This document shows positions 22,659-33,569 of a stretch of DNA of 64,000 nucleotides, one piece after another. The notes beneath the pieces are model-generated. The model saw only the letters and a program-made list of their open reading frames with translations. It was not told the origin of the DNA and did no database searches. The stretch is from Microstegium vimineum (lineage: Eukaryota; Streptophyta; Magnoliopsida; Poales; Poaceae), in assembly GCA_022036555.1 (NCBI GenBank), contig CM039137.1, forward strand, positions 22,827,927-22,891,926, given 5' to 3'. Both the position numbers and the translations under genes were made by a program. The stretch's first letter is position 1. Every line of letters begins with the position of its first letter.

Positions 22659-24826
22659 CCTGGGACATATCCAAGGCATAACCAAGGAATACCTAAGGAT
22701 CCCTACGCTGGGAGGCATCGAGCCACCAACTCCTATCGAACGGGGTTGGCACCTTGGTAAGCCATACGATCTTGCTTAGTAAGCCATATGGTCTTACTTA
22801 ATGAGAACGCCTCCGGGCTGCTAATCGACCCCTATCGAATGGGGCACGAGTTCTCACTCAGATTTTCACCCGTACTGGGCACCATTTTTAATGGACTCAT
22901 GCCCAACACCAGCTCACCGAGGACTTCGGGCTCGTCCCAACGGGGATAGCACGATGCTCTTTACCCCACAATCCGAATGCAAGGATCCGTGGGAAGGACG
23001 CTATGAGGTAGTGAAGGCCTAGCCATTCGAGGGCTCGAGCGTCCGACTACGCACGACACCCCTCGACGAAAGAGGGTCGAAAGCACTCGTGACCTAGCAG
23101 ACTGAGTTGACCTCTCGGGAGGGGCGCTCTGACTCCAGTTACGCTAGAGGGAGCGAAGGCTGGCCCTCGGTAGGGTTCGACAGCCGCCCTCGAGCACCTC
23201 TCTTTTCAGGGAAAGGAACGCTCATAGCCTGGCAAACGGGATCGACCCCTCGGTAGGGCGCCACATCTCCAGGTAACCTTAAAACCCCTCGATACAACAT
23301 ATCATAGCCCCCAGAGGAGTTCTCAATCACTCCTCTAGGGCCTCGGGGGCTACCCCCGCGGGGGCGCTCGCGCGCACCCCACGGAGAATCGAACCTCTTA
23401 CTAACCCTGCAGGTCAAGGGCAAAATCTCCGGGCAATCCTTGCCCCCCCCCCGAGAAAACACGTATCCTAAACCCTTCGATAATTTAACGCTAAACATAG
23501 CAACCATTTTTAAGACAGGGACCAACCCACTGCTCAAGTCAGCAAAGAAGGGCCCACCATACAAAGGCCTCCTACACCGGCTATAGCAACCAGTCATGGG
23601 CCGGCCCACCTCGACGTCAAGAGACGGACCCGGGGTCGAACGAACGACCCCTCCGCCTCCGCCTCGACGACAAATGACGGACGAAGGGTCGTTCGAACGA
23701 CCCCTCCGCCTCTGCATCGACCCCGGGTGACGGACCGAGGGTCGAACGAACGACCCCTCGGCTCCTACCTCGACACTGGGTGACGGACGAGGGGTCGAAC
23801 GAACGACCCCTCGGCCTCTACTTCGATCCCTCCGACTCCGCCTCTGCTCCGACCCTACCTCGACGCCGAGTGACGGACCAGGGGTCGAACGAACGACCCC
23901 CGGACGGGAAGCTCGATCAGTCCAACTGCTCCCGGCATGGGTTAAAGTAAATCCGCCTAACGCCATGGGCGCCCACAACCGCAGTCAAATCCGTCAACTC
24001 ATCGCCATGACCCGGACCTCCGTCAACTGTGTTGCTACTGTCGCCACGTCACGAGTACGGACTCCAGAAGCACCCCTCGAGATGTGAATAGTACAACCCT
24101 CGACAATGTCTTCGGGAATGCGACAGAGCCACCCCGGTCTCGACCTCACCCCTCGACCGGGGGGCTCGACCCCTACAGCCAACCACTCCAGTATGGGGCC
24201 CGTCCCATCCGCCCCGTCCCGTTTCAGCTGTGGGATTCGCGCCCACCTGCGGAAGCTGTGCCGCGACGTGCCACGACGACTTCTACTGTCACAACGCCCC
24301 AGAGCGCCGGAAGGACGGGAAGGCCATGCCGCCACAGTGCTCGATGTCCCTTCGCCAACACTATGCCGCGGACACACCGTCCATGCCACAACAGTTAGGA
24401 CCCTGTACCCTCGGGCCTCCCCTTGGTCTATAAAAGGGGGCGCCGAGGTAGAAGAAAGGGATCTTTTTCGGACAGGCCCGATCTTTTTCGGACACTACCA
24501 ACTCAGACATCAGTTCTGATCATCACACTCTACACACCCCGTTGCTTGACCGACCCCTCGAGCAACAAACCAACCGCCTAGGATAGTCCTATTAGCCTTG
24601 GACATCAGCTCACTTCGAGCAACCCCGTGTAACTCAGCTTGTACCCCCTGTACGAGCATTTTGGGTGCGAGATAATACAAGTCATCCTCCCCCGCTGGAC
24701 GTAGGGCTTTCTTTGCCCAAACCAGGATAAATCTTGTGTCCTTCTTGTATCATATTTGGGAGAGGGAGTACGCAATATACAAATTTACTAGTTGGTGGTC
24801 TTGACCCCCGGGTAATAACACCGACA
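22659..24826 (+). mobile_element. 3' remnant of an older Tat-type element, host of the Tekay insertion
   Basis: 22659-23460 matches the spacer of the nested Tat element (compare 17090-17880): the CCTGGGACATATCC start, the GGGAGGCATCGAGCCACC segment, one repeat unit near 23149 and the hairpin near 23310. A 3' LTR follows. Divergence is much greater than between the nested element's LTRs, so this is an older copy. Its 5' part should lie left of the window, beyond the Tekay element. Confidence 0.85.
23467..24826 (+). repeat. 3' LTR of the older Tat element, 5' end deleted
   Basis: Homology to the nested LTR starts at CCTAAACCC rather than at TGTCGGG. The stretch covering hairpin copy two, polypurine tract and the first LTR bases is missing, joined at CGTATCC. 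It keeps tandem units (about 23630-23910), the TATA box at 24429-24436 and the ACCGACA end. Left and right parts differ clearly from the young LTR, consistent with age. Confidence 0.85.
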
Positions 24827-24843
24827 ATAATTCTATCATAATG

Positions 24844-24848
<5 letters not shown>

Positions 24849-24875
<27 letters not shown>
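24849..24875. repeat. AT dinucleotide microsatellite
   Basis: An uninterrupted (AT)n tract of about 27 bp lies between the older Tat LTR and the hAT MITE, in AT-rich DNA. Confidence 0.9.
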
Positions 24876-24880
<5 letters not shown>

Positions 24881-24957
24881 TATGATATTAAAAAAATAAC
24901 ATTAAATTTTTCACAAGATATTTTTTTATAGTGATATACATATCTAGTTGTCATGAT

Positions 24958-25474
24958 CAGGGTTTTTCAAACCGAACGGTTATCGGCAAACTGCCCGGGA
25001 CCGGTTCGGTTTCGGTACCGGTTTGAATTCAAATTTTAAATTTGAAAAAAAAATCAAAAATGCTAAAAAAATTCCTAAAAATAGTTCATGATTTATAGAG
25101 TCGAATGGTGTACAAATTTTTCAAATTGGAGTTCGTTTGCTATTTATTTTGACGTGTACAAGTTTGAAAAAAAAAGAAAAAGGATCTTTTTTATTTTTTT
25201 TCAAACTTGTACGCGTTAAAATAAATAGCAAACGAACTCCAATTTGAAAAAAATTTGCACCATTCGACTCTATAAATCATGAACTATTTTTAGGAATTTT
25301 TTCAGTATTTTCGATTTTTTTTTTAAATTTGAAATTTGGTTTGGGACGGAACCGCCCAAACCGGACGGTAACCGGCCCTAATTGACCGGTTACCGGTCCC
25401 AAAACGTTTGAACTACGCCGTTTGAATTCAAAATACAAACCGTTTCCGATCATCAAATGGTAGGGTGAACCCTG
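24958..25474. mobile_element. Foldback hAT-type MITE, 517 bp
   Basis: The element starts CAGGGTTTTTC and ends GTGAACCCTG, flanked by identical eight-base sites GTCATGAT (24950-24957 and 25475-25482). Eight-base duplications and CAGGG-type ends indicate hAT. Almost the whole element is an inverted repeat: arms from about 25020-25170 and 25190-25340 are nearly complementary and meet at a short A/T-rich loop near 25175-25190. There is no coding capacity, so it would need a transposase in trans. Confidence 0.85.
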
Positions 25475-25821
25475 GTCATGATATAAATATATTTACCTAT
25501 ATATATTTATTTATCAAACCTTAAATTATTTAACAAAAAATCTCTACTATAATTAAAATCATCTAAAAAGAGCTCATCCCGCCCCGACGGGAAAAAACCG
25601 CCCGACTTCACCTCTCCTTCCGCGCCGTTTGTGCAGATGAAAGAAAACCGCGCAGCCTCCCGCATCTTCCTACCGCGCAGCCAGCGGCGGCGAGCCGTCT
25701 CCCCCTCGCGCGGTGGCCGGCGAGCCCGCTCCCCCCACGCGCAGCCCGCGGCGAGCCCTCTCCCACGCGTGATGGCGCTCCCGAGCCCCCTCCCCCGCGT
25801 GCGGTGACCGGCGAGCCGTCT

Positions 25822-26119
25822 CCCCTGCGCGGAGGCCGGCGCGCCGTCTCCCCTGCGCGGCGGCGCTCCACGGGACCCTTCGCCGCGAGATATCGGCCGC
25901 CGCCCACCGTCTCCCCACCGCGATCCATAGCCTGCGGCACCAGCAGCCATGGATGGCCACCGGCCCGACTCCCCTGCGCGGAGGCCGGCGCGCCGTCTCC
26001 CCTGCGCGGCGGCGCTCCACGGGACCCTTCGCCGCGAGATCTCGGCCGCCGCCCACCGTCTCCCCACCGCGATCCATAGCCTGCGGCACCAGCAGCCATG
26101 GATGGCCACCGGCCCGACG
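25822..26119 (+). repeat. 149-bp tandem duplication inside the Helitron
   Basis: Two adjacent 149-bp copies, starting CCCCTGCGCGGAGGCCGG, are nearly identical. The region around them (25570-26120) is GC-rich with repeated GGCGAGCC/CTCCCC motifs, like a captured 5' UTR or first exon. Long reading frames exist on both strands but match nothing I recognise. Confidence 0.85.
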
Positions 26120-26299
26120 CCAACAAGATCAGAATTAAACAAAAGCATCTCGCAGGCACGTTCAGCTGATTTTGTGCTCTGGGTTTTTGTCTTCCAATCC
26201 CACCAAAGCTGATTTTGGAGCAGCATACTTGGGATGGTCTTCCTCTTCTCCGGGCTGATTTTAGTAATTTTTTTTCCATTTTGTTATACTTCATATACT

Positions 26300-26690
26300 G
26301 GAGAATATTTGTAAAGTCAGGAAGACAACATTTGCTTTGGTTCAAGCTTACGATGCCTTGGGGATTAATGAGAAGTCTGTGAAAAGTATGCCTTTTGAAA
26401 AATTAGCCATGTCAATGGAATCGACCTATAGTTCTTCAGACCACAAAGACATTACTTGATCAATTGGAGAAACGCCTTATCATTCCTGATTCAGTAACAT
26501 CTTCATCAGTTAAAAATGTTGATCATCTACTGAAACGCCTTGGCTCTCCACCAAGGAGGAAGGTTCCTCTTAGCAGAGAAGGAAGAACTCGGGCAGTGGT
26601 AAAAAAAAATCAACTAAAAGTTCTGAAGCAAGCATCAGATTGCCCAGGTACTCATTGTGGGTCGTGCTCTGCGCTTACATGATACTGGCT
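26300..26690 (+). pseudogene. Captured gene fragment, unidentified
   Basis: Two stretches of protein-like sequence sit in adjacent frames: one near 26310-26455 ending in a stop, and one from about 26455 to 26650 with a basic segment (RLGSPPRRKVPLSREGR). One frameshift joins them. Composition and codon pattern differ from the AT-rich flanks and suggest an exon of a host gene picked up by the Helitron. I do not recognise the parent gene. Confidence 0.45.
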
Positions 26691-26883
26691 CATTCCAGTA
26701 TAACTTAAATCTGCGCGAATTCTACATATAACTTAAATATATGGTATAACTTGGTGCATATAAATTGGTATAACAAAATGGTATAAATTTAATTATATAG
26801 TTTAATTTATATAAATTGGTGCTAGAAAATAATTTTTTAAAACATATGCATGTGGGATCTTGTTTTGTTTTTCATGTCATGTA

Positions 26884-27027
26884 CTCCCTCCGTTCCAAAT
26901 TATAAGTCGCTTTGACTTTTTTGGTACATCTATTTTGCTATGTATCTAGATATAATAATGTCTAGATACATAGCAATATGGATGAAACAAAAAAGTCAAA
27001 ACGATTTATAATTTGGAACGGAGAGAG
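26884..27027. mobile_element. Stowaway MITE, 144 bp
   Basis: Termini CTCCCTCCGTTCC and the near-complement GGAACGGAGAGAG are flanked by TA on both sides (26882-26883, 27028-27029). The halves are largely complementary, with ATCTAGATA/TGTCTAGATAC sequences in the middle. This is the common Tc1/mariner-type MITE of grasses. Confidence 0.92.
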
Positions 27028-27216
27028 TAGAACATAACGGTATAGATCGATTTTAAAACGGACACACTATTCAGAAATTATAGCATTTTAAAAAAAATGT
27101 TTCTCTTTTTTTTTATGATGTCAACACTGAAAAAGAGACGACGGAGTTGTTAGTTGTGTTAGACGACGGAGTTGTTAGTTGTGTTACGTGGCTTACAAAA
27201 GGGGAAGGATTGACCA

Positions 27217-27535
27217 AAGGATGTTTAGTCTGGTTGACTAAGTCACTCGAGTGGCATCTTACAAGTTCTGAGTTCGATTCCCCGTGGGAGTGAATTTCAG
27301 ACTGTGATTTCCTGAATTCCTGAATTTATTTTAGAATTTATCGGTGCAATGCTTTCAGTGGTAGGCAATGTCTCCGTCGATAGCAAGACACATGTGGTGA
27401 TTTCGTGAAACTCGAGATCTACATATCTGCGGGCTCAGTCATTCGGAGGTGCTTATGGGGGTAGGGTTTGCGTATGTGTATTTATAGGGGTGAGTGTGCA
27501 TGCGTGTTGAGCGTCTGCATTGTACTAGGTACACG
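27217..27535 (+). mobile_element. tRNA-derived SINE
   Basis: The 5' part resembles a tRNA gene, with an A-box-like TGGTTGACTAAGT near 27229 and a B box GTTCGATTC at 27272-27280. The body contains the TTCGGAGGTGCTTATGGGGG and TATAGGGGTGAGTGTG segments I know from abundant grass SINEs that share a 3' end with L1 LINEs. The exact ends are uncertain and no clear target duplication was found. Confidence 0.65.
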
Positions 27536-27886
27536 AACGGGGAGGGCGCCTAGGTACAGTTGTGTGGAAGGAAGGATAATATATTTCAGCAATTTTTACC
27601 ATATATGATTTTTTTTATAAAATCAGATTGAATTATTTTTTTTTTGATAAAAGTATATTTATGTCTTTTGAACTTGCATTGCTCAATTTTTGTTTTGGAG
27701 CCATAGAATTATGCTTTTAACTAAATCTTAATAAAGTAAATCAAATTTTATAAAATTAACTTTAGACATAATATAACTCGTAGTGTTAGCACGAACAAAT
27801 ATACTAGTATACATAATTGAATTAGTTTGACTGAGGAATAAAAAAACCCATCAATGAGTAAATTCAAAGGTGCCCTTCCGACTCAG

Positions 27887-28385
27887 CCTGGGCATTCGGT
27901 TCTCGGTTCGGTTTCGGTTCTTCGGTTTTGAAAAAAATACGGTTCCCAAAAAATAGGAACCAATCGGTTCCCAAAAATTCTCAGAACCGACCAATTCGAT
28001 TCTCGGTTATTTCGGTTCGGTTTCGGTTCTAACCGAACTAACCGAAATTTCCAGAAAAAGTCAAAACAACAATAAATATATACGTTCTAAAACAAATTTT
28101 ATCTATTTTTAATAATGATAATTCATTAAGGAACATTAGCAATATATTAACATAAATATATAACAGTTCAAATATGAAACACCCCACATAAAACAAACAT
28201 AATTCTTACAAAATACAATCAAGTGAAGTATAATTTATGTAATTCGGTTAACCGATGGTAGAAACTGAATTTCCTTCGGTTATTTCGGTTCCCCAAAATC
28301 AGGAACCAAATAAAGAATCAAATTTTTCGGTTTCGGTTTTAGTTATTTTGATATGGTTTTTCGGTTTCGGTTAATTTTGCGCAGT
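27887..28385. mobile_element. CGGTT-rich repeat, probable non-autonomous DNA transposon
   Basis: Both ends are rich in TTCGGTTTCGGTT and its complement AACCGAA, separated by an AT-rich centre (28070-28240). Repeats that start TGGGCATTCGGTT are common in grasses and usually have hAT-like character, but I could not define exact ends or a target duplication. Confidence 0.4.
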
Positions 28386-28850
28386 CCGACTTCCGACCAC
28401 CACACCATTTGAACGCGCAAGAGGTGTCAGACAAGATAGGCGACGAAACCGGATGTGCCCTTCTCTCTCTCCTCACCCTGCCCGCCGCTGAGCAGAGCTG
28501 ACTTTTGCTCCGCTTGCCTTGCGCCCTTGTCCCCCAGCCTCATATTTCTCCTTCTCTTACCCCCTCCTCCTTCCCAGCATTCACCCCACTCCCAGTCCCT
28601 CCACGGCACCGCGCCTCCCTTCCCCTTAATCCCCCCACTACCCCGGCCCTCCCCCTCCTTTCCTCCGCTCCCTCCCGAATTGGGGCCAATAGCCCGCTTC
28701 CAGTTGCGGCGTCGGTCGGGGAAGAGGCCTCGCTCCCCTCCCGGCCCGCAGATCGGGGGAGGAGCTCCCTGCTCCCGCCTCGGCCGCTTCCCCGCCGCCG
28801 GCCGGTCTCTCTCTCTCTCTCTCTCTCCCGCGGAGGCGTCAGCGTCGCTG
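28386..28850 (+). promoter_or_regulatory. Upstream region and 5' UTR of the kinase gene
   Basis: Pyrimidine-rich, GC-rich DNA with runs of CCCTCC precedes the kinase ATG, including a (TC)n tract at about 28806-28827, which is typical of grass 5' UTRs and promoter-proximal DNA. No convincing TATA box was found. Frames of 140-210 codons on both strands overlap exon 1 and are by-products of base composition. Confidence 0.5.
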
Positions 28851-31800
28851 ATGAGCTGCTTCGTCTGCTTCGGGTCGGCGGCGGCGCAGCAGGACGGGGA
28901 GGCCAGGAAGCCCCCCGCCGCGGGCGCCGCCGGCAAGGACGCCCCGCCGGATCGCGCGGTGGCACGCGTCGGATCAGGTACGGTACGGTACGGCGGCTGG
29001 ACCTGGAACTGGATCTCGGACCCCTCCCTCCTCTCGTTTCGCTCTGCTCTTTCGGCTAGTCTAGGCTTGCTCCCTGTTGCTTGCTAGGCTTAGGCTAGGC
29101 TAGTCTACCTGCGCGTGCGCGTACGGCGTGCCACGAGCTCCGAGGGTACAATCGGCTGGCATCGTTCCGGTGGTGGATCGGCGGAACCCTACTGCCTTGT
29201 GCTTCGTTGGTTTGGTTGGGGAAACCACGGGAACCCGTGTCTCATTTCCCTTGGGCATTTAACTCTGCCTCAAGCGTTACTGCGTTACCAGTGCGCGTCC
29301 GTGGAGAGTGTCTGAAACCGCGTTGGGCTGGCTGGATACAGACAGACAGACATACGGTGTCCGAAGTAGTAGGAGGGGTATTTGTTTTCTGGGTGGGATA
29401 ATGGGTGACACGAATCTCAGTGCCTATTCGTCAATATCGGAGGTCTGGTACAAACTCATGGATACGTTGCTGCCGTCCTTGAACTTGTTAACAGTTGAGG
29501 GTGTGTAGGTATTATTATGTTGTTTAGACTATGGTGACGTGTTTGAACTCTACAGCAGACTAGCAGAGTATCCGGTATCCCCCTCCCCCCACCCCCACCT
29601 AGCTATGTGTGTGATGTGCAAATTATATGGAGTGATTTGGTGGTTTCATATTGAGAAATGCTAGATGGGTTATGGTGCTGGCCTTCTGCAGTGTAGGTAA
29701 AGATCAGGGATGGGGGTTTATTATATATAGCTATATAGGTTGTACTTGCTCCGCTGTGACATTTGATCCTTTTTATCTCGATGTCAAGCTTAGTCGATTG
29801 GCCATTGCCAGTAAGCTATTGATTTATGAACTGAACTTCCTTTTCTTGTGCTGACGGCATAGCTTCTTACACAACTTTTTGGCTGCCGCGGGGAGAGGAA
29901 CATATACTAGGACAGAACACCTATTTTCCTGTGTCTATTTATACAACTAGATGTATCCTTAAATGTGCAATGGACCATCTAGAGTCGTAGGGATGTGTTG
30001 GACCCTGCACCAAAGTTTTTTTCACCACCTAGGCACCTCTCAATGTGTGTGATGTGCAATTTGTCTGCAGTGATTTGGAGTTTGATATTGTAAAATGCTG
30101 GATGGGTCATGGTGTCCTTCAGCACTGTACAAAAGGATCAGCAATAGGGGGTTTATGGTCATAGGTAGTAGTACTTGCTTGCCCATTACATCCTTGTGAT
30201 GATGCCTCGACCAAACTTTCTTGGGATGGCTGCACAGCTTCATACATGGTTTTATTGTTGCTGCGGGGATGAGGAACATACTAGGATAAAAAAAACTATT
30301 ATTATGAGTCTATTTACAAGTAAATGTATCCTTAAAAGTGAAATGCACCATCTAAAGTTGCAGGGGATATTATATTCGTATTTTCCCTTTTTTCCACGCA
30401 AGGTTATTACTTAAGCACTGAAGCGGGTAGGGATCACCAGAGGCAAAGCGTCGCCCTGTAGCCTTATGCGCATGCCGCCGCCCGCTCGATTGCGCCATCT
30501 CCTATTCGATTCTCCCCCTATCCCACTGAACTATGCCTTCTTCTGCTCGATTCTGCCGCTGCTTGCTTCATTTCTTCCATCCTCTCTTGCCAATCGCTCG
30601 ATCTGGAATGAGACGATGTTGGCGGTTGGTCTGAGGGCGCAGGGCAGTGATGGAAGTAAAAGGAATTGGAGAGGATGCGAGTGGCAGCAGCGCATCTGGA
30701 GAAGAAAGACACTCAGAGAGGGAAGCAAGATTAAGGGTGGGGGCAAGGGCGGAGGCGGAACAACGGCTCTGGAGAATGAGTGAGTGAGGGAGGGAGGGAT
30801 ATGCCTCTGGATCGTGGTGTATATGCAGGCGAGTGGCACATGGGCTTCCTGGTGAACTGAGCCAGCCCACTTCTTATCCCTTCCTTCCTATTCTTCCTCC
30901 TTCATGCTGATGTCTTGCATTTCCTTACCTTGGTATGGCCTCGCCTCGCCTCACACCTCACTCACCAAAGTGGTATTGAGTCGCCATGCCTTGCTTTACT
31001 GCCTTGATAACCACGGTTCCACATTTCTATTGATATAGTTCTACTTTTCTGAGTTATGCACCTTTTTTAAGTGTTGAATTCTTGAACATAACTGCTACTT
31101 ATCCAATGTATGATTTCTTTCTTCTTGCTTAGATAAATCAAGATCACAGGGTGGACTGGACTCTATGAAGGATCTAATTATCCATAGGGATGGGAATAGT
31201 CAAAATATTGCAGCGCAGACTTTCACTTTTCGTGAACTTGCTTCAGCCACTAAGAACTTCAGGCAAGATTGCCTTTTAGGGGAGGGAGGTTTTGGTCGTG
31301 TATATAAAGGACGCTTGGAGAATGGGCAGGTAAGTATCTCTGAAACCATTTTGATGCATTGACATTTTGTCTGTAAAGCTAAATCCTCTCAAATTTGACT
31401 TCTGAGTTCAAACATCAAGTAAAATGTTGGTGGACAATGCTAACATAACGATTATACTTACGCCCTGGATTAGTCCGGGATACTAACGGAGTTTTACTTC
31501 CCAGGCTGTTGCTGTGAAGCAACTTGATCGTAATGGTCTCCAAGGAAATAGGGAATTTCTGGTTGAGGTTCTCATGCTCAGTCTCTTACATCACACTAAC
31601 CTGGTCAGTCTAATTGGCTACTGTGCTGATGGGGACCAACGGCTTCTTGTTTACGAGTTTATGCCATTGGGGTCACTAGAAGATCATCTGCATGGTTTGT
31701 GTATCTTCTCTTTGTCATCTAGTCTTCCGAATATTCCATGCGTGCCTGTAGCAATGTAATGAAGCATAGTGGCATGCTTCATCTGACTGTTAAATCTATT

Positions 31801-33569
31801 TTTTATATAGCATGACTGTAACTGTGTGCTTAGGTTTATAGATCGTAATTCTTGGTTCAGCTTAATATGATCAGCATATATGTTGTACTACTAATGGGCC
31901 TATCATATAAGTAGTGCTGCTAAATTTTTATATCCTCTGCCTGGCCATGTAATTTTTTTGTACACTATCTATCTATATATTAAAAAAAAACCAACCTCAA
32001 CTAGGGGGAGAAACGTCCCTCTGATTTTGTTCTTAAGAAGTTTGCGCCACCCTTTGAACCTGAAGTGGTGATGGGGCGGGCGGGGTGTGTGTGTGTGGGG
32101 GGGGGGGGGGGGGGGGTCATCAACCCCCAAACTTAATGGGTCTAACCAGTGTAACTCAGGAGAAGTTGGGATTTTCATAGGCTAAAATGAATCTGTTGAT
32201 GTTTGCCTGGGACTTCTGTGTGTATTTAGCCAGACCTTTGGATGAAGCTTGCTGCGAACATAAAAAGTGTTAAACCATATGTACACAGTTTCTTCTGACT
32301 ACAGTTGGCATTCTTTTGTTTCTTTCCTTTTTTTTGCTCTTCCAATTCTTTGCGTCAGCTCACAGTCTTGTAACTGAATAGTATTTATTTGTTTATTTGT
32401 ATAGATCTGCCACCAGAAAAAGAACCTCTTGATTGGAACACACGGATGAAGATAGCTGCAGGTGCAGCTAAAGGCTTGGAGCACCTTCATGACAAGGCAA
32501 GCCCTCCAGTTATTTACCGAGATTTTAAGTCGTCAAACATTCTTCTTGGAGAAGGATTTCATCCGAAGCTATCAGATTTTGGCCTTGCAAAACTTGGTCC
32601 AGTTGGTGACAAGACCCACGTTTCAACACGTGTGATGGGTACATATGGCTACTGTGCCCCAGAATATGCAATGACTGGGCAGCTGACAGTTAAATCTGAT
32701 GTGTATAGCTTTGGTGTCGTGTTCCTTGAACTTATCACAGGGCGTAAAGCAATTGACAACACGAGGACCCAAAGGGAGCAAAACCTAGTGGCATGGGTAT
32801 GTTTCTATCTTATTTCATCGCATGTAGCTTTTTTTATGTCAGTATGTGTGCTTATAAATGAATGCCTCATAGTTCCAACTCATCCAAAACTGCTATCTGA
32901 TAGACTGATACTGCTACAGCCTTTAAAACAGAAACGCCTGTTTGTACACAGTTTTATCTGGAGAACTAATACACTTCATCTAATCTGCAGGCTCGTCCAC
33001 TGTTCAAGGACCGCAGGAAATTCCCTAAAATGGCTGATCCAATGCTTCAGGGCCGCTTCCCTATGAGGGGTCTGTATCAGGCCTTAGCTGTTGCTGCCAT
33101 GTGCTTGCAAGAGCAAGCTGCTACGCGCCCTCACATCGGGGATGTAGTAACTGCTCTATCGTATCTCGCTTCTCAGGCATATGACCCAAATGCCCCTGTT
33201 CAACACACCCGGAGCAATTCATCTACCCCCAGGGCCAGAAACCCTGCTGGATGGAACGAAGATCAGCTCAGTGTGTGCTCTCCTAATCATCATCATTCTC
33301 CGGACCCGCGGCGGAGGGACGCCGTCAGGGCATCCAACTATGGAGCAGAGGTTAGCAGGACTAGCTCTACCAGCGACTCTGGCCGGCGATCAGGCCTGGA
33401 TGACATGGACATGAACGGGTCGCAAGTGGGAAGCCCAGCACAAACTGGAAGAAGAGAAGCTCCAAGGGCCACGGACAGGCAGCGCGCTATCGCGGAGGCC
33501 AGGGTGTGGGGTGAGAATTCAAGGGAGCGAACAAATGGCTATGGTAGCTTTGACAGCACACATGAGTGA
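28851..33569 (+). CDS. Receptor-like cytoplasmic kinase, subfamily VII (PBL27/RLCK185-like), 494 aa
   Basis: Exons 28851-28977, 31133-31329, 31505-31694, 32405-32796 and 32991-33569; all introns are GT-AG and phases agree. The kinase domain has a P-loop GEGGFGRVYKG (92-102), ATP-binding Lys113, the YRD catalytic loop (Asp211, Asn216), DFG (229-231) and the activation segment MGTYGYCAPEY. YRD in place of HRD is usual in RLCK-VII. The N-terminus MSCFVCFGS has cysteines at 3 and 6 that could be palmitoylated for plasma-membrane attachment; there is no Gly2 for myristoylation. The Ser-rich tail ends in a WGENSRERTNGYGSFD-type motif like PBL27-group proteins. Such kinases pass signals from pattern-recognition receptors (e.g. 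CERK1, chitin) to MAPK cascades. The subgroup is inferred; the family is secure. Confidence 0.93.
28978..31132 (+). other. Intron 1 of the kinase gene, 2.2 kb
   Basis: A long first intron after a short N-terminal exon, as is common in RLCK-VII genes. It contains a diverged duplication (see 29600-30370) and a stretch at 30430-30840 of higher complexity with open frames on both strands but no recognisable product. No other gene is seen. Confidence 0.8.
29600..30370 (+). repeat. Diverged tandem duplication in kinase intron 1
   Basis: The segment near 29602-29995 (TGTGTGTGATGTGCAA, AAATGCTAGATGGGTTATGG, later CATACTAGGA and TGTATCCTTAAA) recurs with many changes at 30041-30370. Offset is about 440 bp at the start and 370 bp at the end because of indels. 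It is an old intronic duplication, not a known transposon. Confidence 0.7.
32086..32116 (+). repeat. (GT)n then 20-base poly-G tract in kinase intron 3
   Basis: A short GT run is followed by 20 consecutive G (32097-32116). Tracts like this are unstable and prone to sequencing error. On the RNA they could form G-quadruplexes. Confidence 0.9.

Larger units (their letters stand above)
25541..27807 (+). mobile_element. Non-autonomous Helitron, 2.27 kb
   Basis: The 5' end TCTCTACTATAATT follows an A, and the 3' end CTAG (27804-27807) precedes a T, so insertion was between A and T as Helitrons require. The 3' end has a small potential hairpin and a GCACGA box about ten bases before CTAG, close to the grass Helitron terminal consensus I remember. 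No replicase-helicase gene is present. It contains a GC-rich duplicated segment, a gene-like fragment, a Stowaway MITE and a SINE, the last two presumably inserted later. Confidence 0.78.

Noticed and set aside
25507..26345. Arg/Gly-rich frames on the - strand of the Helitron
   Set aside because: They run through the 149-bp duplication in several frames and look like translated GC-rich repeat.
28851..28870. N-myristoylation of the kinase
   Set aside because: Residue 2 is serine, not glycine; palmitoylation of Cys3 and Cys6 is the more likely membrane anchor.
31960..32180. Possible Helitron start (CTATCTATATATTAAAA) in kinase intron 3
   Set aside because: No CTAG-type 3' end with a hairpin was found within the intron.
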